From NCBI GenBank assembly GCA_032821775.1, contig JAVLRN010000007.1:3162001-3226000 (forward strand): a stretch of 64,000 nt of DNA. Reading direction: 5' to 3'. The translations under genes and the position numbers were made by a program. This document shows positions 1 to 10,860 of this stretch, piece by piece; position 1 is the first letter of the stretch, and each line of letters opens with the position of its first letter. The DNA is from Sanguinoderma infundibulare (Eukaryota > Basidiomycota > Agaricomycetes > Polyporales > Polyporaceae). A model generated the notes under the pieces. That model was not told the origin of the DNA. It did not search any database and saw nothing but the letters and a program-made list of their open reading frames with translations.

Positions 1-1238
1 CATGAGACGGTCAAGGCGAATCCGGTGAGCGAGGAAAAAGACACTGCGGAATGGATGCATTCCTGCCACATGTCTGCGAAGCTATAAAACGTGTGATGAA
101 AAATGTCACTCACGAGCATCGCTTCCATGTCCATGTGGCGGTCATCAACACCGAGGGAGAGGCCTAGTTCGAACATCTTCAGGGCCTGGAACTCTGGGCT
201 TCCGAACAGGGCGATGATGTCCTCGGCCTGGTCAAGGGCGTGAGCGACCTCGTCGACATAAATCTCGAGGTGCTCAGGGCTGGTGTCAGCCACCACCGCA
301 CGAACTTGCTTGAAGTCCATGGACTCGCCGTCGTAGGAAATATCGAGATAGACATATGTCACATGGCACCCAAGGCCGAGCAAGTAGAGGAAGAGGATGG
401 ACCCCTCATACGCCCGTAAAGTCCAGGTCCCGCCTTGACCCCGCTGCGCGATGTTGATGTTTCTGTGCTCCAAATACTCCTCGTCATCCTCCGAGAACCT
501 ACCCAAACACTCGGTAGCCCTCAGGACTTGGAGGTTGGGAAAGGTGGAGACGTAGTCTCGTGTGATGGGCATGTCGAGATTGCTGACGGTGAGGGTTCGG
601 ACGTTTGGGTAGCAAGCGACTCCGGTGGGATTGATGGTATAGGTTAGAGCCATGGTGGTCATCGAAGACTCGGAGTGACGAAGCAGGTCTGTGATGTCTT
701 TGTCGGGCGGGTCGCCTAAGTCAAGGTTCATGCCGATAACGGCCTCGACAAGACGCGACTTCAGTGCGGCTAGAAATGGAAAGCTGCCATGGTCAACATC
801 GCTAATGTCGAGGTGCGTGAGGGTTGTGATGGAGGCAATAGCTTCGGGAAGGTTCGGATCCGCGGTGAAGAGGTCATCGGCACCAGAAATCCGTAAACGA
901 ACGAAATTGTGACCATAGACGCGAACGGCTGTGGTGAAGAACTTGGTTAGAGCCTTTGCCGTATTCTTGTCCCCGTGTCTGAAACCATAGCTGAGCTTGA
1001 GGCCTCGAAGATAGTTCACGCGATAGGCAACTTCGGCGACCTGTCCACCCGCCGTGCAGAAGGAAATAAAGGAGTCGACCTGCTCCTTCGATAACAGTTC
1101 AGGGTCCGTCCGAAGAAGATGTTTGATTCCCCCGCGATGCAGGTTGCGACATGTCAGCATCATACACAGAAGTGTCTTCCTGTTGGAATACGCCATGATA
1201 GAGTAGAGGACGTCGACGTTGAGAACTGGGGCCTGCAT
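1..1238 (-). CDS. F-box/LRR-like protein, 3' part off the left edge
   Basis: Read on the minus strand, one frame is open from an ATG at 1238 to the window edge (about 412 codons). The first ~45 residues resemble a fungal F-box (LNVDVLYSIMAY, then TLLCMMLTCRNLHR). The rest contains leucine-rich stretches such as ITTLTHLDISDVDH and FPNLQVLRATECLG, the layout usual for agaricomycete F-box proteins. These are substrate adaptors of SCF ubiquitin ligases; that role is inferred from the family. A plausible upstream intron (donor GTAAGT at 1277, acceptor CAG at 1241-1239) abuts the ATG, so the protein may begin further upstream. No specific substrate can be named. The family call rests on pattern, not on a conserved catalytic motif. 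Confidence 0.65.
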   Translation of the reverse strand, partial: MQAPVLNVDVLYSIMAYSNRKTLLCMMLTCRNLHRGGIKHLLRTDPELLSKEQVDSFISFCTAGGQVAEVAYRVNYLRGLKLSYGFRHGDKNTAKALTKFFTTAVRVYGHNFVRLRISGADDLFTADPNLPEAIASITTLTHLDISDVDHGSFPFLAALKSRLVEAVIGMNLDLGDPPDKDITDLLRHSESSMTTMALTYTINPTGVACYPNVRTLTVSNLDMPITRDYVSTFPNLQVLRATECLGRFSEDDEEYLEHRNINIAQRGQGGTWTLRAYEGSILFLYLLGLGCHVTYVYLDISYDGESMDFKQVRAVVADTSPEHLEIYVDEVAHALDQAEDIIALFGSPEFQALKMFELGLSLGVDDRHMDMEAMLVSDIFHHTFYSFADMWQECIHSAVSFSSLTGFALTVS

Positions 1239-1876
1239 CTGTGAATGTGGCAAACCTTCAGCATGCCGCATACTTACAATGACGACTCTATTACGCTCAC
1301 CTTCGAAAAGTGTCTTTCTGGCAAAACGGGGTGCAAAAATGACTTGTCTCGCAGCGCAGTGGTCTGTGCCCGAACGAGTCACGGAGTCAATCGTTATGTT
1401 TCCCGACGACCTGTCAGGGCAGTCACTCACGAATCCTTGTCGCGATATAAGAAGTGAGCCTCTGCACAAATGGTGTAGCAGGAAGCAGAACAGTTCAGGG
1501 AGAGGGAGGTGGTGGGATGAGGTCAAAATGTGCGACGCCATAAGCGCCGAGATGGGATCCGGCATAGGCTGAATTCGTCGGGCTTGTGCTCAAGTCGATC
1601 AGGCCGAAGTTCATCCATTCCCATAATTCTAGACCAATCTGCTGTTCTCAGACCTCGCGGAAGGGCTTTGGAAGCATATGCTATGGGTTATTTGCCTTCT
1701 GTCCCCACCATAGCTGCTGGCGATTGTCGATTCAGATCCAGCCGGGCTTCTGGAGCTGACATTGACAGTCAATCTCACCGAGAAACATACTTTAGACGTC
1801 CGGTTCCACTCATGTCCAGCACCCACCTCTTTTCCTGACCCTCCATCATCCCCTCCTCTCCACCCTAGTCGTCGCC
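1239..1876. other. Intergenic region, no convincing gene
   Basis: The first 40 bases may be an intron of the F-box-like gene. Two further donor/acceptor-like sites lie upstream, so a short 5' exon on the minus strand is possible between about 1280 and 1420. The rest reads as the promoter of the plus-strand gene starting at 1877. Confidence 0.4.
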
Positions 1877-2731
1877 ATGGCTCCCGTCATCGTTCAAGCC
1901 GCCCAACCCATCTCCGGCACGACTGCCGTTGCCCTGGTCTTCGTGGTGTTTGTGACCGCTCTTGCTGCCGTCACCACCTGGGTCATCTTCGCTCGTCGTC
2001 GTAAAATCCGTCTTCGCATTCCGCCGACCACTCAGGTGGAGGCCCAGGTGGAGGTTCAAGTTGAGGTTGATAAGATTCAAGAGGCTATCTGTCCGGTCCT
2101 CCCCCTCCCTGTGATGGCGTCTTGCGCTCGATCGTCGTCGGACACCTGGGTTCAAATGTTGTTGGGAAAGCGCGCTCGGTCTCCGACCCCTGTCAAGAAG
2201 GGGGCAAAGTGGTTCGCCTTCGACTCCAATGAGACTCTTGCCACCCTGGACCACGACCCCCTCGAGGAAGAAGCTTGCGACGTTCCCCGCGCTTCCACGT
2301 CCGAGAACGCTGCCAGGGTCTCTTCGGAACCATCACCCCCCTCTCTCGTCAGCGGTGCAACAAGCCCGGCTTCCTCCCGCAAGGTCCAGACGCCTTCTCC
2401 CTCCGTCGTCGATACGCAGGCAGTCCGCAAGCCAGATGCGTCCTTCTCCGAGGATGGCTGCCAGTTCGACCTGGGTGACATCACGATCGACAGCGAGCGA
2501 TACGCAGGCCTCATCTACGCTATCTCTGCATCGTTTTCCGCCTCGACCCTCGGTCTCCCGTCCTCCGAGGACAGCTCCCCTGCCACGAACGACTACGACC
2601 ATGACTCGTTCCACAACAGCGACGACGGCACGAACTCTGATTGCGACGAGGAAGGAGACGATTTGGATCTCGGGACCCTCACCATTAACCAGAGCTACTC
2701 GCAGCACGACCACTCCATCTTCGCGATCTAA
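1877..2731 (+). CDS. Hypothetical single-pass membrane protein
   Basis: An intronless frame of 284 codons with a strong start context (gccATGG). Residues about 13-38 form one long hydrophobic helix followed by the basic cluster FARRRK. This suggests a short N-terminal extracytoplasmic segment, one membrane anchor and a cytosolic tail. The tail is rich in Ser, Pro and Asp/Glu (for example SDCDEEGDDLDLG) and looks disordered, with scattered Ser/Thr that could be phosphorylated. I recognise no domain or family. Long minus-strand frames overlap it, but the helix, start context and acidic C-terminus favour the plus strand. Confidence 0.65.
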   Translation: MAPVIVQAAQPISGTTAVALVFVVFVTALAAVTTWVIFARRRKIRLRIPPTTQVEAQVEVQVEVDKIQEAICPVLPLPVMASCARSSSDTWVQMLLGKRARSPTPVKKGAKWFAFDSNETLATLDHDPLEEEACDVPRASTSENAARVSSEPSPPSLVSGATSPASSRKVQTPSPSVVDTQAVRKPDASFSEDGCQFDLGDITIDSERYAGLIYAISASFSASTLGLPSSEDSSPATNDYDHDSFHNSDDGTNSDCDEEGDDLDLGTLTINQSYSQHDHSIFAI

Positions 2732-2753
2732 CTGACAACATCTTCTATTCGCC

Positions 2754-2789
2754 GCCCCCCTTCCCCCTTCCCCCTTCCCCCTTCCCCCA
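2754..2789. repeat. CCCCCTT short tandem repeat
   Basis: Four to five units of CCCCCTT lie just 3' of the preceding gene, probably in its 3' untranslated region. The tract is polypyrimidine on the plus strand. Confidence 0.9.
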
Positions 2790-3866
2790 CGAGTCTACCC
2801 GACACTCATCGACTTGCATGTGAACCGCCAGCAGCCAGCGATCCTTACCCCTTCTCGGACGGATCCGTTTCCGTTCCCCTCATGCGGATATCTTGCAGGA
2901 TCACGACCCCGATCGCGGACTCGTAGCTTGCGGCGACTTCCGGTGTATACATACGTTCTATCGCTCACCCCACAATGCAGATTGACTCTTTGTATGTCTA
3001 CGAGACAGGAGAGGCCCGGAGGATATTGGATTGGATTTTCCGTCTATCTTACTTGGTGATGTCCTCGCCCGCACTGCCCTTGCCCGATTTGGCGTGACTT
3101 CGAAGCGTCTGTGCGTGCTAGTTGTGAAGTCCTGATCCGCAACCCGCTTGGAGCTGTTGTTGTCCTTTCCGTGTTCAAATTGCCCCGTAGCCGTCTACGG
3201 CTGGTGCGTGCATCCTGTTTTCCCGTTGCACACACCAGCTCACCCGCTCCGTGTGAGCAAGCCAACCTGGGCCAAGAATATGTTCGCGCCCTAATCCTTG
3301 GCACCGCATTACACGAATCCGGCGTGATGTCAGCAGACCTGCGCGAGGTCGACGTATGCGTCTGCCAAACAGGCCCCCGACTCACCTTGAGGGTCACCGC
3401 GGTCCCAATCGCTGCACCACTTCGACAACATATGGGCAAAATGATAACATTATACAGATGCGCGTAACTATAATAGCCACAAGGAGGGTAGCGGCGGGGG
3501 CGGGGCGATAGCATGAGCTCGAGGAGCGTGATGTGCGAGATGATACATAGCGGTATTCTTGGCAAGCGATGCGGGCATACATAAGAAAGAGGAACTTGAA
3601 ACCACCGCCCCAGCTGAGCTAATCAACGGTGTGCGATGAAGCTTGGAACGTACACAAGGACGGAGGTAAGCGCAGAGAGATCAAGGGCTACATGGCCGTG
3701 AAGCGAGGAGTCGAGAAGGACGATATACCGTAGCCTCGGGGAGCGTGGGCAGGTGGTCAAGGGAGGGGACGATAGCACGTGAACGACCGGAAGGACCGGT
3801 GTGGCCGAACAAACCAATCTTGACACAACGACGCTCGTCGGCGATAAATCTTGCGGGAACACGCGT
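2790..3866. other. Intergenic region, no gene recognised
   Basis: Open frames occur on both strands (for example 3044-3565 minus and 3111-3467 plus), but none has recognisable motifs or a convincing splice structure. It is probably the 3' flank shared by the convergent genes on either side. Confidence 0.5.
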
Positions 3867-6644
3867 CTAGGCGTCGTTGTCATCGTCATACGAAACGACA
3901 GACAGTCCAGACTGGCCCCGCCGACGCTTGTGGGGCGGCTCACCTGTAGGACCCTTCTCGGACGAGCTTCCGCCCGCGGGCCCGACCAGTTGAGCATCCG
4001 CAGGTAGCGGCACCTCAGAGCACGCCTTGCGCTTCTTCGACGAAGATGGCTCCGAAACTTCAGTAGAATCCCTGGTGCTCTCGGTAGACTTCGCCCGTGG
4101 TTCGACGGACAGCCTGCGGCCAGCCTCGTCCCTGCCCGTGGCCAGATTCTCCGTCGACTCGAACGTGTCTTGCGTGGGGTCCAGCTGAGAGTAGATCCTA
4201 GTCGTCCTAGTCTTTCCAGGCACAAGCTCGACGTCGCTGTTCTTGTGGTCGACCAGATATTGCAGGATAATCCGCTGGACAGCCTCGTGGAGATGGTCGG
4301 GGGCGTCTGCGGAACCTTGCCAGAGAGCCCACTCGGTCCGAACTTGGGCGGCGATTTTGCTGAGCATCACCGCCACGTCTTCCATAGACCGGTCGAAGGC
4401 CTCCTTCCATGTGCTGATGTGGAGGTTGAAGATCGCATCACGAGGATCCAAACTCTTAGGATCGTCCTGGATAGTATGAGAAGTGAGTGGTGTCCAGAAC
4501 GCCAGGAATGAGGGCGAAGCGTAATATGGATCCGGGTAGCTCATGGGTTTCTTGGGATTGACGAGAAGGAGGTCGCGAAGCATGGCCCAGAACACGGACT
4601 CGACGTCGTGCTCAGGGCGATGGGTACACTTCAAGTTGAAGTCCGAAGGCTCGAAGTCCACAGGATCGATTTCCTTCACCAGGGGCAAAAAGCCATGTCT
4701 AGTCTCACTGCCCGTCTTGGCCTCTGGAGGATACTTGTTGTAACGTGCAGGCCCATGAGCATTGATATAGAGCTCCAGCGCCGCGCCAGTAAGTGCGGGC
4801 ATACCAACTGCCGAGACGGATGTCCCCGTGACGAAAATTCTTCCAGCACCGACAGACCTAGCGATGAAAGTGGGCGTCCCCTGAAAACGATATTAGCGTG
4901 AGTAACACAAGTGGGGCATGACATGTCTTACCGTACGATGTGCGAGCTCCGTAGAGGGATCTGAATATTCCGGCACAAGATGCGCGGAATGATCCCCGTC
5001 GACCAAAAGACAGCGAGCGGGACAACGCTCGACAGATCTGTGGAACGGGTTGTCAGTGTCGACGACTGTAAAAAATGTGATGAACTCCGTACCCAGCTGT
5101 CCCGTCCAGAACATCCTCGATAAGAGGTGGTGCATCGGGCATGATCTTGCGACCCTCGACATCCGCCCACTTTGGGTACATGAGGATGTTGAACGCGCTC
5201 ATGTCGCGGTGGAGAACGTCACGTTTGAGGTAGATAGTCCGGTGTACTGTCGTCAAACGACGTTAGACCTGCTCATGGCTTGGGACTGGGAAGAGGACGA
5301 AACGAACCTTCCAAAGCATCGTACACAGCCATCAACAAATCGTTCACCGTCCGAGCCTGCAGCAGGCGTTCTCCTGTATCCCACATCGACAGCCTGACCC
5401 GTGTACGGAGGGTGCCGTCCTCTTCGGTCCCGCAATGAATCTGGAGCTCCTCGAAGGAACGAAGGCGCACGAAACCGGGGACGTCAGCTTCACCGTCCTG
5501 GTGAATGTGTCTGAGGATCTCTTCTTCCTTGAAGCGACGCTCGTAGTGGCGGAAGTAGTCCTTGATGGCGAGGGTCAGCCTCTTGTCCTTGTTGACGATG
5601 ACCCCCTTGAGAACGCCCGTACGCCGCCGCAAGGGGTGGCCAATGTAGATGAAGTTTGCGTCTTTGACAACGTCATGGTCAGAGCCGCAGCGGATCGACC
5701 ATGTCGGAGGCGCGTTCTTGACCGAGTTTTCCTGCCACTGAACCGACTCATCGACAAGGGGGTGATGGGGCGTAGGAACGTAATGGGTGTAGACGTAGGC
5801 CGCGAGAGGGGCGAGGTCGTCCCACGTGTACTTCGGCGACAGGGAAATGCCAGACGGCTCGCAGACGATGACTTGGTATTGTGTGCGCTTGACAATGAGG
5901 CAATAGCACGACGGGTGGTCGAGGCGAGCTTAGCAGTGCCGGTAAGCATAAGCTTTGGCCTGTGCGAGACCTGACGCGATATCTTGTTTTTTGCACTCGA
6001 CAATGCCATTGACGCGATGGTAAGGGATGGATGGTGGCGGTTTGTTGATATCGATGCCGTACGCAGCGAGCAAGTCCGGCTCATCTATGAGCGGCGATGG
6101 AAGGTCGAGGACTGTCGACGGGAAGTGCGTAGGTGGGCGACCGTGCATGTCCAAAAACGTGAGGTGTCCCGGTCTATCGTCGGGCACACTGTGCAACTTG
6201 CGCAGAGTCTCCTGGTGCGGTGGTTCCAGAGTATCTGTACGGATATCAGAGAATTTCTGAGCCTGAAAATCTCGAGAGGCACGTACCGTAGAGACCCTTG
6301 CTCAAGTCGTTCAAGAGGTTCTGCAAGGGAGCGTAGATCCCATGTTCGTCCGAGGAGTTTTGGATCTTGTTCACGGCAGCGAACATTGTCGGTGAGAAGT
6401 CAAAGGGCTTTCCCGGGGCCGTGAGGTGTTTGTCGACAAACTGCTCCTCGTACCTGCAGTCTCGAGGCAGCTCTGAAGCCGCAACGCGAGTACAAGGTGG
6501 TTGACCCTGAGCTTTGATAGGAGAGTGTGGAAAATCAGGCATGGACGTACCAGCAGTCTCACATATCGTATTGGTTGCTTCATCAACCTCCAGAGCCCTC
6601 GGAGGAGGGGTTATGGGACTGACTGAACGCTCGACAGAGGACAT
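3867..6644 (-). pseudogene. FunK1 fungal-type protein kinase gene with one in-frame stop
   Basis: A five-exon chain joins cleanly: 6644-6287, 6234-5308, 5246-5093, 5037-4932 and 4880-3867, giving 853 codons. Kinase marks include the catalytic loop HRDMSAFNIL (exon 3), the metal-binding segment LLVDGDHSAHLV (exon 4) and the activation segment GTPTFIARS (exon 5). The C-terminal ~150 residues are Ser/Arg/Lys rich, as is usual in FunK1. Codon 221 (complement of 5930-5932) is TAA in the middle of conserved sequence (AYRHC-stop-ARLDHPSCYC), and the frame stays open afterwards. One CAA-to-TAA change would explain it. FunK1 kinases are widespread in mushroom-forming fungi, with few known substrates. 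Readthrough, assembly error or recent inactivation are all possible. A shorter, more damaged copy lies at 59690-60440. Confidence 0.85.
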
Positions 6645-6844
6645 GATCGAGAGACTGCGTGAAGCTGGGATCACGACAGTCGTGTTCCAGAGGGACCGCT
6701 ACTTATACTAATAAGGACTGCGGAGTACGAAAACGGAGAACAATGAGACAGCGAGGTGTGGGGGCGGCCAGAGACGAGTGATGGTTACAGTTGTGAATGG
6801 ATGACGGCGAAGTTCAAGTTCAATCATGGGCGTTTACCGCCTTT

Positions 6845-6951
6845 GGCCAGCCCAAGCGCCGGCGGTGTCTGTCGTCCTCTGTCCCCAGGGCCAACCCGCA
6901 GCTGCCCTCAGCACCCAAAAGGCAGGAGTGCAGTCGTTATTTTAATCATGG
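6845..6951 (+). repeat. ~105-bp dispersed repeat, copy A
   Basis: It begins GGCCAGCCCAAGCGCC and ends near TTTTAATCATGG. It is present inverted at 7262-7365 and also at 59422-59528. Copies A and B form an inverted pair around about 310 bp, like the arms of a foldback or MITE element. Copy A lies in the 5' flank of the FunK1 gene, and the same flank accompanies the third copy. Confidence 0.85.
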
Positions 6952-7261
6952 ACGTAAATATGCGCACCTTTGTGACTCAATCATCGCTGTCAGTGTTTGA
7001 GAGTGAGCCGCATTGTCCAGCTTTTGTGGTTAGAAACTGTGTTGTGATGCGGCCTCTGAAGTGCTGGCAAAGAGACATTCTTTGCGGCTCAAATTGGGGG
7101 GGGATGACGTTGCAGATACATTACCATCATGCGGCGTGGTTTTGGAACATGGCCTGGCTGTGGCGAAAACACCCTTGGACCAGCACCGGCTGGCAAAAGC
7201 GGAAATGGTTGCTCGGCCGTCGCGGCCAAATTGACAGCCATGATTGCCAATAGTTACTTTC
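6952..7261. other. Spacer between inverted repeat arms
   Basis: About 310 bp lying between the two inverted arms. It has no recognisable coding content and no transposase motif. Confidence 0.5.
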
Positions 7262-8062
7262 CTGATTCAAACCATGACTGCACTCGGTGCTGAGGGCAGC
7301 TGCGGGTTGGCTCTGGGGACAAAGGACGATAGACGCGCGATGCACCGCCAGCGCTTGGGCTGGCCTTCGCTGTACGTCCCAGAAGCCCACGCCAGGGACC
7401 CGCGACAGAGCGCGTCGGGGAGACAGCGATGACAGCAGTGTCGGATGCCTTGAGTGCATAGGCGGCGGGCGAGCGGGAAGGAGTGGTGTCGATCGGGGCG
7501 AGGGGCGCTTCGGTCTTGGGCCGGGGAGGGAAAGTTCTTGTGGCGTCTGTTATCGGGGTCTCGGATGCTACTTCCTCGAGGCCGTGTACCTCTTCAGCTA
7601 TAGCATCTTGCACCCGGTACACCCGCATCTGCATATTCTCCATGTTGTGCCTCTGGGGCGGCTTGTTCTTCGTGACGACTGGCTCGGAGGGGATGGGGAT
7701 GGGGGTGGGCGGCTCCGCGCCACTGGAATCGCGCACCGGTGGAAAGGAAGAGTTAGAGCCGCCGCCGTCCCTGAGGGTCGACGCGCGGACGGGCTGGGGG
7801 TCTTCGGGGTGACGCCTGCTTCAGTTGCGCCGCTGGCCCTGAACGAGCGCGGGTTCATGTAGCTCGGCGCATTGCCCATGACAGTTGCATTAGTGCTTTC
7901 ACTCCGGTAGCTGTCGCAGGAAGTCTTGTATTTCGAGGAGGACTTGGGATTGGAGAGGTCCTCAATCGTCGGGTAGACTGCCGGGTGCGCTGTGTTCGCC
8001 GTTGAACCTTTCGTAGAGTCGTCCCGTGTCGGTGGATGCTGAGGGAGCGAAGGGTAGGCATC
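7254..8062 (-). pseudogene. Ser/Pro-rich hypothetical protein, broken, C-terminus from a repeat
   Basis: From a plausible acceptor at 8062 one frame runs DAYPSLPQHPPTRDD through NATVMGNAPSYMNPRSF. Coding-like sequence then continues in a second frame (PPTPIPIPSEPVV, then NMENMQMRVYRVQDA), which implies a frameshift or an unseen small intron near 7770-7830. The second frame ends inside the inverted repeat arm at 7262-7365. A related block (PTPNPDELVITKGVPP, then MENAM) lies at 10730-10830, so this is a small local family. I cannot assign a function. The repeat-derived tail suggests the original 3' end was lost. Confidence 0.4.
7262..7365 (-). repeat. ~105-bp dispersed repeat, copy B (inverted)
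   Basis: The reverse complement of this stretch matches 6845-6951, with a shared core around GTCCCCAG and GCAGCTGCCCTCAGCACC. The minus-strand reading frame from the adjacent Ser/Pro-rich coding sequence runs into this arm, so the last ~40 codons of that frame come from the repeat. Confidence 0.85.
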
Positions 8063-8505
8063 CTTGCGCGAAAGAGAGGGGATTCACATTGAATGTATGG
8101 TGGATGGAGTCGTGTGGCGAGGGCGTACTCGCGACACCCATAATGTCAGGTCAAGCAACGCAAGATATTGAGGGTAACATACATGATGTCATCCAGACGT
8201 ATGCATTGTCGAAAGTCGTGAGGCAGGGAGCTAGACTCAGTCTGGTGCAAAGGGAGATCGCGAACGAGATCGTAGAATACATGTCAGACAGCACTGGGTA
8301 CAAGAAAACAAAGTAGACTCAGGCCCGTGCGCAGGGTCACACCAGCTGAGGGAAGACATGGGGGAGCATATGGGGGAGCATATGGTGTCAGTTATAAACA
8401 AAACAGGCGCTTGACGCGAAAGTAGAACTATCAAACGCTCAATGAATTCCGCGTACCGATCTTCAACATGCCGTGTCGGGAAGGAGTCGTAACACTAGCG
8501 AAATC
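8063..8505. other. No gene recognised; short 12-bp tandem
   Basis: Contains a short tandem of ATGGGGGAGCAT near 8358-8386. Possible 5' exons of the minus-strand gene at 7254-8062 cannot be placed with confidence. Confidence 0.4.
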
Positions 8506-9522
8506 CTACACCGACCTCTCGCCTCCCTTCCGGCTCGCCCACCATTCTTCCTCCTTCGGGCGCAGCGGTCCGGGGAAGAAGACGGGAAGCAGAGCAGCTC
8601 CGACTCCGGGCTCGATGTCCTCTGCCTCCATCAACGATTGCATGACCTTATCGGCATGAATGACCTTCTTGCGCTCCTTCGCGAACTTGAAGCCGAGCGC
8701 AGTTTCGCCACGCCACGTCCTCGCGGCGACGATCGTGTGGACGGTACCTAGGCCACACAGGGCCAATACGGCCCACGCATCGGGGGCATCGAGCGTGGTG
8801 AGAACGATGAGGATCGCGGACCACAGCACGAGCAGCACGGTGACTCCGACGGTGGTCATGGCGCTGAGGGTGCCTGCACGGCTGGCGGCAATGTCCTCGA
8901 GCTTGATGCTGCCGCCCTCGCTGATGACAGCGACGGCGTCGGAGCTGCCGTTGCCGCTTGTGATCACGATGACTTCCCGGCTGTCGAGAGGCACTGTACG
9001 CGCGGACCGGACATCCGCCCGGGTCTGGCGGCGCAGGAGAAATCCTGCGAGGATGGAAAGCAACGTGCCACCAGTTATGATCTCGACCACGTGCTGGGAC
9101 ACCATGCCGCTGTGGTGCATCGCAGCAGCAGCGGAAAACTGCACGGCGGAAGCGAGGACGGCTCCCCAAGATATGGCGTCATTGGCGAAGGGTCCTGGGA
9201 GCTGGGACGTATAGAGGAGGGTAATGGTGAGCCCACGATGAAGTCCGCTGCCGCCGTGGCTTCTAAGGAGGTGTTCAACAGTGGGAGAGCGGTTGGTGCG
9301 AGCGTAACCGCTCTTGACGTTTATGACGGTGGCGGGCAGGCCATGAGGTAGGGTTGGAGAGGTCCGTGCGAGGAGAGCGATGAGGAAGCCCGGCCAGCCG
9401 ATAGCGAATGGCGCGGGACCGGGAATAGACTGGGCATGTGCGAGAACGTCGCTGCCCATGCCGAGCAGGACGGGAAGGACGACGCTGGGGTTCGAATTCA
9501 TGAGCGTACTGAGAAGAGGCAT
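8506..9522 (-). CDS. Conserved hypothetical multi-helix membrane protein
   Basis: A long intronless minus-strand frame. I prefer the ATG at 9522 (MPLLSTLMNSNPSVV, 338 codons) because the 31 residues upstream look like leader sequence; the frame itself extends to 9615. Hydrophobic segments include VVLPVLLGMG, FLIALLA, AVLASAVQFSAAAAM, VEIITGGTLLSILAGFLL, TTVGVTVLLVLWSAILIVL and AVLALCGLGTVHTIVAA, so about five or six membrane passes. The motif VINVKSGYARTNRS is, as I recall, characteristic of a large agaricomycete family of unknown function (INVKSGYVR-type). The C-terminal tail, ending PKEEEWWASRKGG, is soluble and charged. Function unknown. Confidence 0.75.
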   Translation of the reverse strand: MPLLSTLMNSNPSVVLPVLLGMGSDVLAHAQSIPGPAPFAIGWPGFLIALLARTSPTLPHGLPATVINVKSGYARTNRSPTVEHLLRSHGGSGLHRGLTITLLYTSQLPGPFANDAISWGAVLASAVQFSAAAAMHHSGMVSQHVVEIITGGTLLSILAGFLLRRQTRADVRSARTVPLDSREVIVITSGNGSSDAVAVISEGGSIKLEDIAASRAGTLSAMTTVGVTVLLVLWSAILIVLTTLDAPDAWAVLALCGLGTVHTIVAARTWRGETALGFKFAKERKKVIHADKVMQSLMEAEDIEPGVGAALLPVFFPGPLRPKEEEWWASRKGGERSV

Positions 9523-9615
9523 GGTAGTGTCTGGATTGCAGTCGACTATGTGCAGCGAGCAGGGAGGGGAGGCGTGAGTGGTGCGATGGATGCGGGAGGA
9601 GAAAGACAGAGACAA

Positions 9616-10567
9616 GATTCAGGTCGGTCGAAGGGCTTTATATAATCTAGGTCATACAATCAGTTTCTGTACAGCCCGTTGAACGTGAAGCGTACCTGGC
9701 GAACAAGGACGACATCCGGATCTCAGACGCTTAGCCAGCTGTCCAAGTATCCCTCTCTCCGTGGACCGCTGACGTAAGCCTAAGTACTTCGCCACGCGCC
9801 TCGAGGCTTGGAACAGCCTCTCCTTCGCCCATTTCTTGATATCCCTATGCTTCACTGCCCCATTACCCTATGCTTCTTAGAAGGACAAACGACCGACCGA
9901 CATGAACCACGGCTCACCGGAGAGCAACGACGCGACCGTTGGAGCCACTCGAAGAAGACGTTGGCCAACCCTCAGCCTAGCCATCACGACGTCGACCGTC
10001 AGCTCTTACACAAACGCAGATCCTGGCGAGTTCTCCCTTAAACCGACACCTCAAGGCCACGGCAAACGTCCTCAGATCGGCTCTCACTGTGTTCAGGAAG
10101 ACAGAGTGCTGCCCGACGGCGCCCGCCCTAATACAAGATGTCACGGTACGCCGTCCGGCTCCGACGCGGCCTCAGTCGCGCCTCCGCGTACAACAATAGG
10201 CAAAGAGCGTCGGTCGGTCGGTCCGCGGGTGTGGACGTTTGCTCGACAGGCTGCGGCGGTCTCGGAACGGCAGCGATCTAAGGACCTCGAAGGGCATTGT
10301 GTGGGAGGGGTTGGGTTACCTGCGCTATTTGCATTCGAATACGCTCCGCGTCCGGGGTACGGAGGTTTTGTGTCGGGATTGGAGGCGGACACTTCGACGG
10401 GAGACGGTACCAGGTACGTCTGTATAAGTCTTATTTGTCGGTCTGTTTCATGTTGTAGGGTGGCGGACACAAATATATCTGTCTGCAGCTTGCGACGGTA
10501 GAAGCTTATTGCATCCCGCGAACTGCGATTTCACTCAAATCGCGGCGACACAGTACCCAGGCAGAGG
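9616..10567. other. No gene recognised
   Basis: A plus-strand frame of ~199 codons (9902-10501) and a minus-strand frame (9652-9855) are open, but neither shows domain-like sequence. A possible short coding start lies at 10138 (MSRYAVRLRRGLSRAS), with a stop after about 47 codons. Degraded coding sequence is possible. Confidence 0.4.
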
Positions 10568-10860
10568 CGAAGGTCGGTGGCGAGCACGGCGGAGGAGGTA
10601 AAGGTGCGCAACTGGAAATCCGAAGCAAATGTCAGCGGTGTCTCTCGGCCGGTTATCCTCTCGACCTGGAATACACTGCATCCCGTTCGGCGCACATATG
10701 TTCTCGCAGACCGCCGTTCGCACTTGAGGACTGGCGCGCGATGCCCTGCCCCAAGCCGCCCACTCCCAACCCCGACGAGCTAGTCATAACGAAGGGCGTA
10801 CCGCCCGAGATGCCTAAAATGGAGAATGCAATGCGATGTACCAGTAGTCGAGGATGGAAG
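10568..10860 (+). pseudogene. Fragment related to the 7254-8062 Ser/Pro-rich gene
   Basis: One frame is open and includes FALEDWRAMPCPKPP then TPNPDELVITKGVPP and MPKMENAM. The block resembles PTPIPIPSEPVVTKNKPP...NMENMQ in the gene at 7254-8062. No start, splice structure or continuation is visible, so I read it as a gene fragment or isolated exon of a paralogue on the opposite strand. Confidence 0.4.

Noticed and set aside
5435..5974. A 179-codon plus-strand frame
   Set aside because: It is antisense to FunK1 exon 2, which has clear family motifs.
9902..10501. A 199-codon plus-strand frame as a gene
   Set aside because: No hydrophobic, domain or repeat pattern, composition like random translation, and no plausible promoter or intron signals.
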